64,000 nt of DNA from Candidatus Zipacnadia bacterium (GCA_029821735.1 JALGSU010000005.1:1-64000), one strand, 5' to 3'. Counted from the stretch's first letter, positions 1-8,835 are shown. The notes: generated by a model not told the origin, from the letters alone. Made by a program: numbers and translations.

Positions 1-59
1 TCTGCGCGCTGCGGGTTGCTCACGCCCTCGATCTTCGCCACGGCTGCCTGTGCACCCAT
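1..59 (-). CDS. possible 5' end of a gene running off the left edge
   Basis: Reading leftwards from an ATG at 57-59 there is an open frame of 19 codons to the window edge, beginning MGAQAAVAKIEGVSNPQR. The composition looks protein-like and a weak GAGAG purine tract lies just upstream. The frame is too short to identify and the start is unproven, so this is only a candidate. Confidence 0.22.
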   Translation of the reverse strand, partial: MGAQAAVAKIEGVSNPQRA

Positions 60-134
60 TTCTCTCGTGAGGGTAGTGTCTGGTAAGGGGGAGTTTCGTC
101 TAAGGGGGCGGAGATTCTTTCATCGCGGGCGGCG

Positions 135-1544
135 CTAATGTTGGCGGCTACACGTCCAGGTGAAGTAGATGCTACTGCCGCCGACCCCTCCAGCGCTGGA
201 GAGGATGAACCCGTGGTCGCGCCGCTCGTAGTGGAAGGGCTGGCCGCTGTATGGGTCGGTAGGAAGCGGCTGGCCGCTGGCGGATGCGAGTTCCGCCAGC
301 GTCTCGGGCCAAGCGGCATGCTCGGCCTCATGGAGCGCCAGCGCGATCGCCACCTCTGCCAGACGAAGTCGCGCCATGTCGCGGTCACGGTGCCCAGGGT
401 AAGAAGAGAAGAGCGAGCCGCGGACGCCCATGATGTCCCGGTATGTCAGGGGTAGCGATTGGGCGATGGCGGGCAAGAGCCGGCCGGTCGGCCTCGTCTT
501 CGAGGGTGGAATGCGTTGGGCGGGCACGGTGCGCGACGCCTCGTAGGCTTCGCGGATCGAGCGCAGATGCCAGACGAGATCGGAGTTATGCAGCGGACGC
601 GAGATGCGATAGGGCCGCAGGTGGAGAGCGAACCAACTGCCTGAGGGCAGGTCCGAGTAATTGAGACCGGTACGACGACAATAGGCTTCGGGGTCGGCGC
701 GGAACTGCTCCATGTTCCTGATCGCCTCGGCAGACAAGAGGCGGAGGAAGGCATCGAGGTCCTCCTCCGGGTCCACTTCCGCGAGCGTATCCTGCAGGTC
801 GGTCAAGCGCCGTGCTGAGAGCGCGCCAGACGACAGGACCTGCTCCAGTTCAGAGAGCCCCTGAGAACGCAGGGCGCGCGAGCCATGATAGCCGCCCCAA
901 CCCGTGCCGGCGTCGATGTGTTGGGACATGCGCACCATGGCGATGACCCAGCGCAACGCCTCGTCGGGGTCGCCATCCTCGGTGCAGAGCCTGGCTCGGG
1001 CGTGGAGCCAGTATCCGGCATTGCGCAAGGCCCGAGCTGCGAGGCGCTCCAAGTCTTCGCCCAACAGCACGCAGTCGGGCATCCGCGACCCACGCTCAAG
1101 TTCATCGAGTATGCCGAGTACCACGGGATCGGCCATGATCACCTGTACCTGCGCGCGCCCAGTGCCGTCACGGAGGAAGTGCGACACCACCCCTAAAGAC
1201 TGGCCTGTGGGGTCGAGCGCACTCTTGGGAGCGTTGGCTGCCACGAAGGCCTGCGGACCGAGAGCCTGCTCGTAGACAAGCGCAGCGTTCTGCTCATCGG
1301 GGATGGAGCGTTGGGGGATTTCGTCGGCTGAGAGGTAGAAGCCGTGGTTGCGCAGCCACGACAGTTCGCGGTCAAGCGTGCGCTGGCCGGACCAGTCGAG
1401 CCAACCCCATAGGACTACCCACGGGAGCGCGAGCAGCACGAATCCCCATACGCAACCGCGCAGGGCGCAGGAGCTATGCCATTTTCTGCGCAACCAACCG
1501 CGTCTCGCGGCTCCCTCGCCCGGATCGTTTCGTCCAGCCGACAC
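135..1544 (-). CDS. membrane-anchored hypothetical protein, planctomycete-type
   Basis: The 469-aa product starts at GTG 1544, with a GGGGGT Shine-Dalgarno six bases upstream. After about 25 basic and polar residues comes one strongly hydrophobic segment (about residues 28-48, rich in W, L and V), so the bulk probably lies outside the membrane behind an N-terminal anchor. The middle is helical and contains no catalytic motif I recognise. The C-terminus has a TDPYSGQPFHYERRDHGF stretch, like the 'DPY-G-PF-Y' tail common in large hypothetical families of planctomycetes and their relatives, where it resembles the tail of type II secretion pseudopilins. Function is unknown. It stands alone, divergent from the DUF3604 gene across a 378-bp repeat-filled spacer. 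Confidence 0.7.
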   Translation of the reverse strand: MSAGRNDPGEGAARRGWLRRKWHSSCALRGCVWGFVLLALPWVVLWGWLDWSGQRTLDRELSWLRNHGFYLSADEIPQRSIPDEQNAALVYEQALGPQAFVAANAPKSALDPTGQSLGVVSHFLRDGTGRAQVQVIMADPVVLGILDELERGSRMPDCVLLGEDLERLAARALRNAGYWLHARARLCTEDGDPDEALRWVIAMVRMSQHIDAGTGWGGYHGSRALRSQGLSELEQVLSSGALSARRLTDLQDTLAEVDPEEDLDAFLRLLSAEAIRNMEQFRADPEAYCRRTGLNYSDLPSGSWFALHLRPYRISRPLHNSDLVWHLRSIREAYEASRTVPAQRIPPSKTRPTGRLLPAIAQSLPLTYRDIMGVRGSLFSSYPGHRDRDMARLRLAEVAIALALHEAEHAAWPETLAELASASGQPLPTDPYSGQPFHYERRDHGFILSSAGGVGGSSIYFTWTCSRQH

Positions 1545-1668
1545 GACGTCACCCCCGCAACAGGCGTCTGCGCTCTCCTGACATCATACCCGGGAGGAGT
1601 GGTGGTGGCGGTTAAGGTGATGTGAACCGGGCGGTTGTGGACGGCGGACGGCAGATACGACAACGACC

Positions 1669-1719
1669 GGCGGGTCTGACGCCTTCGCTGAAGCTATGGC
1701 GCCCAGAGAAAGACCCGCC
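1669..1719. repeat. hairpin repeat type A, copy 1
   Basis: A perfect 9-bp inverted repeat pairs GGCGGGTCT (1669-1677) with AGACCCGCC (1711-1719). It encloses a 33-base loop that itself contains the small hairpin CTTCGCTGAAG. The unit is followed by the family linker CTCCATACGGCG. The other type A copies are at 3570-3620 and 5037-5087. Confidence 0.85.
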
Positions 1720-1744
1720 CTCCATACGGCGAACGGCAACGACC

Positions 1745-1766
1745 GGGCGGGGACGTAGCCCCGCCC
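1745..1766. repeat. hairpin repeat type B, copy 1
   Basis: A perfect 8-bp stem pairs GGGCGGGG (1745-1752) with CCCCGCCC (1759-1766) around the loop ACGTAG. It is followed by the family linker in the form CTCCAAACGACAAGGC. The second type B copy, at 4991-5012, differs by one loop base. Confidence 0.85.
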
Positions 1767-1792
1767 CTCCAAACGACAAGGCATACGGCACA

Positions 1793-1812
1793 GGCCGGAC
1801 AGTGGTCCGGCC
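1793..1812. repeat. hairpin repeat type C
   Basis: A perfect 8-bp stem pairs GGCCGGAC (1793-1800) with GTCCGGCC (1805-1812) around a four-base loop. It is followed by CTCCATGCGGCGAAGGC, the same linker seen after types A, B and D. I saw only one type C copy in the window. Confidence 0.8.
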
Positions 1813-1922
1813 TCTCCATGCGGCGAAGGCAACGGCGCGGCGATCGGCAAGACGGAGGGAAGGCGAGGGGAGCGGGGAAGTGATGGACGGCGCTATGAGC
1901 CTGTGATGAGGAGTGACGCGCG

Positions 1923-3530
1923 ATGGGATACAACACCTACTGGGGCGATATGCATACGCAATTCAATCTCGCGCATATGCGACTGCAGGAGCGGGGCGTC
2001 GACGCAGTGGCCGAACCGCCGGATGACGCCAGCGACTGCGAAGGGTTCGTGCGCCAGGCTTTCGAGGGCGCGAGTGAATACCTGGACTTCTTCCCCATCG
2101 TCTATTACCCATCACACTTCTACACCACCGAACCGGGGCTGCGGACCGAGACCATCGGCATGAAAGACTACTTCCGGCCAGACTGGGAGATGATCTGCCG
2201 ACTGGTCAAGGAGTTCCATCAGCCCGGGCGCTTCGTGACGTTCGCGGGGTACGAGTGGACCGGCGACCGGACGCGGTGGGGCGACCATAACGTGTTCTAC
2301 CCGTACGACGACCCGCCGCTGGACCTGTCAATGACCATCGAGGAGCTATACGCGAACCTGCGCGCGGCGAGCGGGATCGCGGTGCCGCATCACGTGGGCT
2401 ACAGCTTCGGGAACCGCGCGAAGGACTGGGACCACTTCGACGAGGCGATCTCGCCGATGGTCGAAGTGTATTCGGTGCACGGGTCGTCGGAGGGCTGCAA
2501 TACGCCGCTGGGTATGGTGCGGAACGGGTCGATGGCGCCGAGGGTGTCGGGGTGCACGGTGCAGGACGGGCTGGCGCGCGGGCACCGGTTCGGGATCATG
2601 GCGTCGGGCGATAACGGCGGGGGCTACGCGGCCAAGTGGGGCATCGGGCTGATGGCGGCACTGGCGAAGGATCTGACGCGGGAATCGCTGTGGGACGCGT
2701 TCGTGAACCGGCGGGTGTACGGCGTGACCGGGGATCGGATCAAGCTGGACTACAGCGCCGAGGGCGCGCCGATGGGCTCGGTGGTCGAGTCGAGCGGACC
2801 GGTGACGCTGCGGGCGGCGGTGGAGTGCACGCAGGCGCTGGACCGCATCGAGATACTGCGCAACAACCGCGTGGTGTTCACGCACTGCCATAACGGCACG
2901 TGGGCGCCGCCGGACGCGGGGACGGTGCGCTGCAAAGTGGCGTTCGAGGCCGGCTGGGGACCGGCGGCGCAGTATGGTCTACAGCGCGCGGACAGGCAGT
3001 GGCAGGGGCGACTGGTGGCGGAGGGGATGGCGGTGCGATCGGTAGAGGGGTGCTTCACGCGTCACGGCAACCGGTACGAGCAGGTGTCTGACGCGGAAGT
3101 GCAGTTTGAGCTGACGACCTCGCCGCGACGCAATGCGGCCGAAGACACCGCGCAGCAGACGCTGGTATTCGAGATCGAAGGGCCGGCGGACGGCACGGTG
3201 GTCTATGAGTGTGACGGGGAGCGGATGGAGTTCACGCTGGCGAAGGCGATGCGGGAGTCGGGGCTGATCGTGTTCTACGACGAGGTGAAGGCGAGCGTGC
3301 GCGAGCAGTTCGGGTTCGGTGAGAATGACTTCGAGAACCCGGCGGACGCCTACTACCACAACGCCTACAAGATCAAGCGGCATGTGGCTATCCCCGCGGA
3401 GGGGTACACCGCGCAGGTGGAGTTGACCGACGACACGCCGCAGGATGGGCAGAGTTGGTACTACGTGCGAGTGAGCCAGCTCAACGGGCAGTACGCGTGG
3501 TCGAGCCCGATATGGGTGGAGAGAGAGTAG
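1923..3530 (+). CDS. DUF3604 family protein
   Basis: This 535-aa protein opens with the YWGDMHTQ motif typical of DUF3604, a PHP-like family with clustered His and Asp residues thought to bind metal. Further candidate ligands lie in the segments around HHVGYSF, EVYSVHGSSE and SGDNGGG. The last ~200 residues are beta-rich and look like a separate accessory domain. There is no signal peptide, so it is probably cytoplasmic, which is unusual beside so many secreted proteins. The ATG at 1923 is supported by GAGGAG at 1908-1913. The gene is flanked on both sides by hairpin-repeat spacers. The biochemical role of DUF3604 is not established; a hydrolase role is inferred. Confidence 0.8.
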   Translation: MGYNTYWGDMHTQFNLAHMRLQERGVDAVAEPPDDASDCEGFVRQAFEGASEYLDFFPIVYYPSHFYTTEPGLRTETIGMKDYFRPDWEMICRLVKEFHQPGRFVTFAGYEWTGDRTRWGDHNVFYPYDDPPLDLSMTIEELYANLRAASGIAVPHHVGYSFGNRAKDWDHFDEAISPMVEVYSVHGSSEGCNTPLGMVRNGSMAPRVSGCTVQDGLARGHRFGIMASGDNGGGYAAKWGIGLMAALAKDLTRESLWDAFVNRRVYGVTGDRIKLDYSAEGAPMGSVVESSGPVTLRAAVECTQALDRIEILRNNRVVFTHCHNGTWAPPDAGTVRCKVAFEAGWGPAAQYGLQRADRQWQGRLVAEGMAVRSVEGCFTRHGNRYEQVSDAEVQFELTTSPRRNAAEDTAQQTLVFEIEGPADGTVVYECDGERMEFTLAKAMRESGLIVFYDEVKASVREQFGFGENDFENPADAYYHNAYKIKRHVAIPAEGYTAQVELTDDTPQDGQSWYYVRVSQLNGQYAWSSPIWVERE

Positions 3531-3569
3531 CGGCTGGCAGGCAGCAGGGCAACGGTAAGGCGAGCGACC

Positions 3570-3620
3570 GGCGGGTCTGACACCTTCGCTGAAGCTATGG
3601 TGCCCAATGAAAGACCCGCC
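3570..3620. repeat. hairpin repeat type A, copy 2
   Basis: The arms GGCGGGTCT (3570-3578) and AGACCCGCC (3612-3620) are identical to copy 1, and the 33-base loop differs at only a few positions. The unit is followed by CTCCATACGGCGAAGGC and GGACGGC, then directly by a type D hairpin. It lies just 3' of the DUF3604 gene. Confidence 0.85.
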
Positions 3621-3651
3621 CTCCATACGGCGAAGGCGGACGGCAACGACC

Positions 3652-3673
3652 GGCCGATTCTCACGAATCGGCC
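3652..3673. repeat. hairpin repeat type D, copy 1
   Basis: A perfect 9-bp stem pairs GGCCGATTC (3652-3660) with GAATCGGCC (3665-3673) around the loop TCAC. It is followed by the standard linker CTCCATACGGCGAAGGC. A second type D copy is at 14481-14502. Confidence 0.85.
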
Positions 3674-3728
3674 CTCCATACGGCGAAGGCGGACGGCGAA
3701 CGGCAGACGGCGACGACAGGCAGTACGG

Positions 3729-4967
3729 TCAGTCGCCCTGATAGCCGTTCTCGCGCCAGATTTCGCGGGCGTCGTCGAGCGCTTTGTCCGGGATCTCGCG
3801 CTTCCCGAGAATGGACGGCAGCGGATCACCCTCTTTGTGCGCGGTGGGATCGGGGCTCCAGTGATCATCCTCATACTGCACGCGGGCGGCTTCGGTGCGG
3901 AAGTCGGGGACGTCGATGGTGTTTGAGTCATCAAGCGCGGAGCGATACGCCAGCGGGCCGATGATGGACATGGCGACGCCGCGATAGACGTCGAGATAAG
4001 GCGGCTCGCCAGAGCGGATGGCGTTGGCGAAGTGCACGTTGGTGAAGAAGTCTCCCCCACCGTGGCCGGCCGTCGCGGCTTCCTCGGCGTATTCGGGGAA
4101 GTCGGGCGCGTAAATCTCATCGACCGGCTCGGCGTCCTCGTGGTAATTCTCCTGGCGGAAGTAGAGATGGTCGCGCTCGCCGTGGCGGAGGTTCTCCATG
4201 GCGCCACGTGAACCGTGGATGCGCACCCATACGCCGTGACCGCGCAAGTAGACCTGCAGGAGCTTGACGACGGAACCGTCATCCATGCGCAGCGCGATCA
4301 TCGAAGCCGCGTCGTTCTGGCGGACGCTGAGCTGGTGGACGGGGTCGTCCTCGCGATTGGGTACGACGAAACCGTTGACTTTGGTGGGCCAGGTGTCGGT
4401 GACGTACATGATCGGGCCGAGCGCGTGGGTGCAGTAGTAGGTGGCGGGGATCCAGTTGCGCCAGTGGTTCACGCCAGGCGACAGGCGGGCGTGACGGTTC
4501 GAGTCCATCGGGTGGACGTACTCGGCCTCGCCATACATGAAGCTGCCGATGTCGCCCGCGAGGTAGCGACGGCGCATCTCCTGGTTGAAGACCATGAACG
4601 GATAGTTCTCGGCGAACATGTAGGTAAGGCCGGTGCGCTCGACAGTGCGGATGAGTTCGACGCCCTCGGCGAGCGTCAGGCAGGCGCTGGTCTCGCTCAT
4701 CACATGCTTGCCGGCGTTGAGCGCCCGCACTGCGAACGGCGCGTGCTGGTGGAAGTAGTTGGCGAGGATCACCGCGTCCATGTCATGCTCGAGGAACTTG
4801 TCGAAGTCGGTGTAGGTCGCGACCCCGAACTCCTCGCCGACCTGCAGCAGCTTCTCCTCCCAGGTGTCGCACAGGGCGACAAGTTCCATGCCCAGATGTG
4901 GCCCCGCACCAGCCGCGGCACTCCGCCCACGGCCCACGCCGATGACGCCAACTCGTATCTTCTTCAT
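3729..4967 (-). CDS. Gfo/Idh/MocA family oxidoreductase
   Basis: This 412-aa NAD(P)-dependent sugar-type dehydrogenase has an N-terminal Rossmann domain (MKKIRVGVIGVGRGR glycine motif) and a C-terminal alpha/beta substrate domain. The usual EKP catalytic motif of the family reads SETSA here (GKHVMSETSA), so the conserved Lys is absent. Such variants occur in uncultured-phylum members and may mean a changed reaction. The start is ATG 4967 with AGGAGG at 4974-4979. A longer in-frame reading would translate hairpin repeats and is rejected. It lies between two repeat spacers, on the strand opposite the DUF3604 gene. The substrate is unknown; a sugar or sugar acid is likely. Confidence 0.85.
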   Translation of the reverse strand: MKKIRVGVIGVGRGRSAAAGAGPHLGMELVALCDTWEEKLLQVGEEFGVATYTDFDKFLEHDMDAVILANYFHQHAPFAVRALNAGKHVMSETSACLTLAEGVELIRTVERTGLTYMFAENYPFMVFNQEMRRRYLAGDIGSFMYGEAEYVHPMDSNRHARLSPGVNHWRNWIPATYYCTHALGPIMYVTDTWPTKVNGFVVPNREDDPVHQLSVRQNDAASMIALRMDDGSVVKLLQVYLRGHGVWVRIHGSRGAMENLRHGERDHLYFRQENYHEDAEPVDEIYAPDFPEYAEEAATAGHGGGDFFTNVHFANAIRSGEPPYLDVYRGVAMSIIGPLAYRSALDDSNTIDVPDFRTEAARVQYEDDHWSPDPTAHKEGDPLPSILGKREIPDKALDDAREIWRENGYQGD

Positions 4968-4990
4968 GGGTTCCTCCTGATGCGACGACC

Positions 4991-5012
4991 GGGCGGGGAC
5001 ATAGCCCCGCCC
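4991..5012. repeat. hairpin repeat type B, copy 2
   Basis: The arms GGGCGGGG (4991-4998) and CCCCGCCC (5005-5012) flank the loop ACATAG. The linker CTCCAAACGGCCAAGGC follows, then a type A copy. The pair lies between the Gfo/Idh gene and the DUF4838 gene. Confidence 0.85.
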
Positions 5013-5036
5013 CTCCAAACGGCCAAGGCAACGACC

Positions 5037-5087
5037 GGCGGGTCTGACACCTTCGCTGAAGCTATGGTGCCCAAGGAAAGACCCGCC
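5037..5087. repeat. hairpin repeat type A, copy 3
   Basis: The arms GGCGGGTCT (5037-5045) and AGACCCGCC (5079-5087) match the other two type A copies exactly. The linker after it reads CTCCATACAGCGAAGGC, with one change from the consensus. It lies just 3' of the DUF4838 stop codon. Confidence 0.85.
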
Positions 5088-5176
5088 CTCCATACAGCGA
5101 AGGCGGACGACGGTGGCCAACAACACCGACAGATCAAAATCGACGCGGGCGAAGACACCCAGTCCTGAAGTGCCTT

Positions 5177-7645
5177 CTATTCGCCCATTACCCAGACGCG
5201 TTTGTAGATGCCGCCCTTGCCGCTTGAGTCCCTTACAGCGACCGCCAGAGAGTTGGGCACGCCGAACTCAACCGCGTCAGTGATGTCGACGGTGAAGGGC
5301 GTCTTCCAGCCATCGTCGCCCTCCATCTTGTGGTCGGCGATGAGCTGCTCGTTGATCCAGATTTTCGCGTCCTCGTCGACGGAGCCGAAGAAGAGCACGA
5401 GCTGCTGGCCCTGGTACTTCTCGTCGATGGTGAAGCCGGTGCGATACCAGCCGAGGCCATCATACTGAGTGCCATGGTCGGCGAGCCACTGCTTGCCGGG
5501 CGCCTGATCCTCCCAGAACGCGTCGGTGCGAGCGACGTCCCAGCCCTCGCGAAGGGTCGGGCGCTGGAACCAGCGCTGGTCCTCGCCAATCTCGTCGGGG
5601 TCGAAGCGGAAGCGCCACTTCTCGGGCAGGAGGGCGACGCCGGAGCGGTCGCCGATGTCGCGCACGAGCTTGTAGCCAGCGTAGTCGCCGGTCCGGGTGT
5701 CGCGCCACATGGCCCAATACGGGTTGATGACGCCCTCGGCGCCGATCTGCAGTCGATAGCGGTGCATCTTGCGGATGGTCTGCAGGTCAGCGTTCAGGTC
5801 CTGGGTGCTGCCGGAGTTGATGGCCTCGGTGGCGGCGATGGCCTTGGCGGTCATGTCCGCGTGCCAGAGGGCCTTGCGCAGAGCCTCGACGCGCGCCTGG
5901 ACGGTGGCGGACTCGTTCTCGGCGAGGCGGGCGGCCTCAAGGAGGATCGTTGACCCGCGACCGATCGCCTCGTCATTGTATACCTCCGGCTGCACGCGCT
6001 CGAAGCCGCGGCCCAAGTTGCCATAGCCGAGTTCAAGCATGCGGTCGGTGAACTTGGGCCAGGTCTCGCGGTTGAACTGCTCCCAGTAATCGAAGTATTC
6101 GCGGACCTTGGGGGCAGCGGCGCCGAAGGCTGAGTAGTATTCGTCGAGCAACTGCTCGGTGGAGGCAGTGGTGTCCCAGTGCAGGCGGGCGAGGAGGTAG
6201 TAGATGGGGCCACTTGAGCACCACATGCCAGAGAGGGTGTCGTAGTCGGTGCCGATCATGCCGTTGGCGGCGGCGAAGCGGAAGTCATCGGCCATCTGGT
6301 CCATGGAGGGCTTGGGGGTGGCGTGGATTCCGCCGAGCCAGTTGGGGCGCAGGAAGAGGCTGACGCCGTGGGAACTCCAGGCCTGCCAGTCCTCGCGGAA
6401 CTTGCGGCTGCCCTCGCCGTCGTTGGGGTAGCTGACGCCGGGTACGAAGCCGACGATGATGTTGGGTTCGAGCCGGGCTTCGCGCGGCGGGAAGCGGTAG
6501 GCCGAGTAGGCGTAGCCGACCACGAAGGCCTCGGGATCGATGACGGCGACGCGTTTGGCCAACTCGTTCCAGAAGCGGCAGTAGCGGTCGGAGAGGACAA
6601 GCTTCTCGACGCCGGCGGCGTCAGTTACCGTATAGTCGGGGACGTCCCAGGCGGTGCATTTCTCGCAGGTGCACCAGCCGAGGGAGTCGTTCTCACAGGC
6701 GTTGAGAGTCTGGTAGCCGGTGGGGTTCTCCTCGCGAGCAACCTGCCACTTGTCGATGATGGCGTCCCAGAGGGTGGGCTCGGCAACGCACATCTTCACG
6801 CGGTCGGGCACGCGGTCAGAGACGGGCCCGCGTATGCCGCGCTCAGCGGTGAGTGCGAACCACTCGGGGTGCTCCTCACCGTATTGCTCCCACCACTTGG
6901 TGAAGGCGTGCCCGTAGTTGAGGAAGAGATTGCGGCCCATGCGCATGCGAGTGAGCCAGACATGGGTCTCCTCGGCAGAGACCGTCCAAGGTCCCCGGTC
7001 GAGCGGGCCGGTGAAGGTCTCGATCCGGTCGAGGAAGCTGCTCTTGTAGGCAGTGCGCAGGTGGCGCTGGCGTATCTGCGGGACCTCGTAGATATCGAGG
7101 TCGGCGAGTGTGATAGTGGGCTGATCGGGTATCTCGGTGCCCAGTTCGCCGGGCCACAGGAAGCGGACGCCGAGTTGATCCTGCAGCAGATCATAGACGG
7201 CGAAGAGCGTGCCGCGCTGGTTGTTGTAGCTGCGCGGGTCGTCCTTGTCGCCCGGGCCGATGAGGTCGCCGCCCGTAACGACGAGGTCATCGCCGACGGT
7301 GAGAATGCGGATGCTCTCGGGGGGGAGTTCGTCAGCGTTTATGCCAGCGGCGAGGGCAACTTCGCTCGGACCGACGAAGATTCGGTGAGCGGGGCCGCCA
7401 TCCTCGGGGGCAAGGCTGTCGGTCGCGGTGACAATCTCGATCTCCGCGCCGCTGATCTCCTGCAGGAAATACTGCAGCTCCTCGGCCGCGTAGCGCTGCA
7501 GACGCAGCGCATCATCGGCGACGACAATCGCGCAGTTCGCAGCGCCATCCTCGGTCAAATCCATCGCCAGAGCGGGTGCCAGTGCGAATGTCAGGCTCAC
7601 GGCCAGGGCTATCCATCGCATTCTCGCTCGTCCCTTCGCGGACAT
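5177..7645 (-). CDS. secreted DUF4838 domain protein (glycoside-hydrolase-like)
   Basis: The 822-aa product begins MSAKGRARMRW, followed by a clear signal peptide (hydrophobic core, cleavage near ALAPALAMD). The ATG at 7621 would also give a functional signal peptide. The first ~130 mature residues (YAAEELQYFLQEISG) resemble the N-terminal domain shared by GH20, GH67 and DUF4838 proteins. The central DUF4838 barrel has the diagnostic cluster NACENDSLGWCTCEKCTAWD. The last ~140 residues form a beta-sandwich like the sugar-binding domain of GH2 (GLGWYRTGF, ending IYKRVW). Family knowledge suggests action on glycans, but the activity is uncharacterised. It is divergent from the UroD-like gene across about 100 bp. 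Confidence 0.8.
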   Translation of the reverse strand: MSAKGRARMRWIALAVSLTFALAPALAMDLTEDGAANCAIVVADDALRLQRYAAEELQYFLQEISGAEIEIVTATDSLAPEDGGPAHRIFVGPSEVALAAGINADELPPESIRILTVGDDLVVTGGDLIGPGDKDDPRSYNNQRGTLFAVYDLLQDQLGVRFLWPGELGTEIPDQPTITLADLDIYEVPQIRQRHLRTAYKSSFLDRIETFTGPLDRGPWTVSAEETHVWLTRMRMGRNLFLNYGHAFTKWWEQYGEEHPEWFALTAERGIRGPVSDRVPDRVKMCVAEPTLWDAIIDKWQVAREENPTGYQTLNACENDSLGWCTCEKCTAWDVPDYTVTDAAGVEKLVLSDRYCRFWNELAKRVAVIDPEAFVVGYAYSAYRFPPREARLEPNIIVGFVPGVSYPNDGEGSRKFREDWQAWSSHGVSLFLRPNWLGGIHATPKPSMDQMADDFRFAAANGMIGTDYDTLSGMWCSSGPIYYLLARLHWDTTASTEQLLDEYYSAFGAAAPKVREYFDYWEQFNRETWPKFTDRMLELGYGNLGRGFERVQPEVYNDEAIGRGSTILLEAARLAENESATVQARVEALRKALWHADMTAKAIAATEAINSGSTQDLNADLQTIRKMHRYRLQIGAEGVINPYWAMWRDTRTGDYAGYKLVRDIGDRSGVALLPEKWRFRFDPDEIGEDQRWFQRPTLREGWDVARTDAFWEDQAPGKQWLADHGTQYDGLGWYRTGFTIDEKYQGQQLVLFFGSVDEDAKIWINEQLIADHKMEGDDGWKTPFTVDITDAVEFGVPNSLAVAVRDSSGKGGIYKRVWVMGE

Positions 7646-7749
7646 CGTCACTTCGGGTCGCCCCTTCTCCGCGCCCGAGAGCAGACCTTCCCGGAAGGCT
7701 TTGTGCTGGCAGATGGCGAACGTGCGTGGGCTCACCACCACTATTGAGG

Positions 7750-8823
7750 GTGATTGATCTGACTTCTCGGGAACGCTTCACGACGACGCTTCAACTGCGG
7801 GAGCCTGACCGGATTCCGGTCGTGGACATCAGCTTCTGGACGCCCACCATCGAGCGCTGGCGCAAGGAGGGGCTGCCTGCGGATGTCAGCCCGGCTCAGT
7901 ACTTCGAGCTGGACGACATGATGCGCCTCGGGGTGGACTGCACGCTGCAGCTTGAGCCGGAAGTGCTGGAGGAGACAGACGAGTGGGTGGTGGATCGAGA
8001 TAAGGATGGGGCGACGCATAAGCGGTGGAAAGAGCAGTATGCCACGTGCGCGGAGCTGGACCAGCTCATCACCAGTCGCGAGGTGTGGGATGAGTATCGC
8101 GGACGGCTGCAGCCTACGGAAGACCGCATCGCGCAGGCAGCCAGCGAGCGAATCAGCGCACTGCATGAGCAGGGAGAGTTCGTGGTGCTGTCGCCGTCTG
8201 AGCCGGTCTGGTGGGTGTGGCGGGCGCTGGGGATGACGCGGGTGTTCATGGCCATGGCCGGCGAGCCGGAGTGGTTCGACGAGATGGTCCATACGCAGAC
8301 GCAGATGCAGCTCGAGCTGGTGCAGCAGGTCATCGACCGCGGCGAGAAGCCGGATGGCATCTGGTATTTCTCGGACCTGTGCTACCGCAACGGGATGTTC
8401 TTCTCGCCGGAGATGTACCGCGACCTGATGTTGCCACACCACCGGCGAATCGCGGAGTTCTGCCACGCCAACGACATGTTCCTGGTGCTGCACTGCTGCG
8501 GCGACGCGCGGAACCTGGTGCCGCTGCTGATCGAGGCGGGCTTTGACGCGATTCAGCCGCTGGAGGCGCGGTGCGGCAACGATGTGCGGCTGCTCAAGCC
8601 TCTGTATGGCGACCAGATCACGCTCTTCGGGAACATCAACGTGGATGTGCTTTCGAGCGGCGACCGGACGGCGATTCGCGAGGAGATCCTGACCAAACTC
8701 GATGCCGCGATGCCGGGCGGGGGCTATATCTACCACTCGGACCACTCGATCCCGCCGACGATCAGTTTCGCGGACTATGCGTATGCGCTGGAACTCATCC
8801 GCGAGCGAGGCCGTTACAGATGA
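7750..8823 (+). CDS. uroporphyrinogen decarboxylase-family protein (methyltransferase-like)
   Basis: The 357-aa protein has the UroD/MtaA-type barrel: the N-terminal SRERF...REPDRIPVVD signature, a central metal-binding-type HCCG motif (VLHCCGDARN) and a C-terminal GGGYIYHSDHSIPP segment. In heme biosynthesis HemE is shorter and lacks the HCCG pattern. The motif suggests a cobalamin- or metal-dependent methyl transfer role like MtaA/MtbA, or an unknown role typical of UroD-like genes in sugar-degrading bacteria. The start is uncertain: GTG 7750 is chosen, TTG 7744 is in frame, and no ideally spaced Shine-Dalgarno is visible. The next gene follows after 12 bases, so they are likely co-transcribed. 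Confidence 0.8.
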   Translation: MIDLTSRERFTTTLQLREPDRIPVVDISFWTPTIERWRKEGLPADVSPAQYFELDDMMRLGVDCTLQLEPEVLEETDEWVVDRDKDGATHKRWKEQYATCAELDQLITSREVWDEYRGRLQPTEDRIAQAASERISALHEQGEFVVLSPSEPVWWVWRALGMTRVFMAMAGEPEWFDEMVHTQTQMQLELVQQVIDRGEKPDGIWYFSDLCYRNGMFFSPEMYRDLMLPHHRRIAEFCHANDMFLVLHCCGDARNLVPLLIEAGFDAIQPLEARCGNDVRLLKPLYGDQITLFGNINVDVLSSGDRTAIREEILTKLDAAMPGGGYIYHSDHSIPPTISFADYAYALELIRERGRYR

Positions 8824-8835
8824 GGTGGCTTGCGG

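Larger units (their letters stand above)
1545..1922. other. divergent intergenic spacer filled with hairpin repeats
   Basis: This 378-bp spacer separates the minus-strand hypothetical gene from the plus-strand DUF3604 gene. It holds hairpins A, B and C in tandem (1669-1835, linkers included), surrounded by purine-rich ACGGCGGACGGC-like sequence. I see no credible coding sequence. Both flanking promoters must lie here, but I could not pick convincing -35/-10 boxes. Confidence 0.6.

Noticed and set aside
1669-5110. CRISPR array
   Set aside because: The repeats are hairpins of several types with irregular spacing and no constant repeat-spacer pattern; no cas gene is present.
4968-5126. In-frame N-terminal extension of the Gfo/Idh protein
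   Set aside because: It would translate hairpin-repeat sequence, and the AGGAGG at 4974-4979 with ATG 4967 gives the family-like MKKIRVGVIG start.
7646-7741. Longer N-terminus for the DUF4838 protein
   Set aside because: It places about 32 unrelated residues before the signal peptide; starts at 7645 or 7621 give a normal secreted protein.
6323-7747. Long plus-strand open frame opposite the DUF4838 gene
   Set aside because: It is antisense to a well-supported gene, with low-complexity Gly/Ala/Val composition and no motif.
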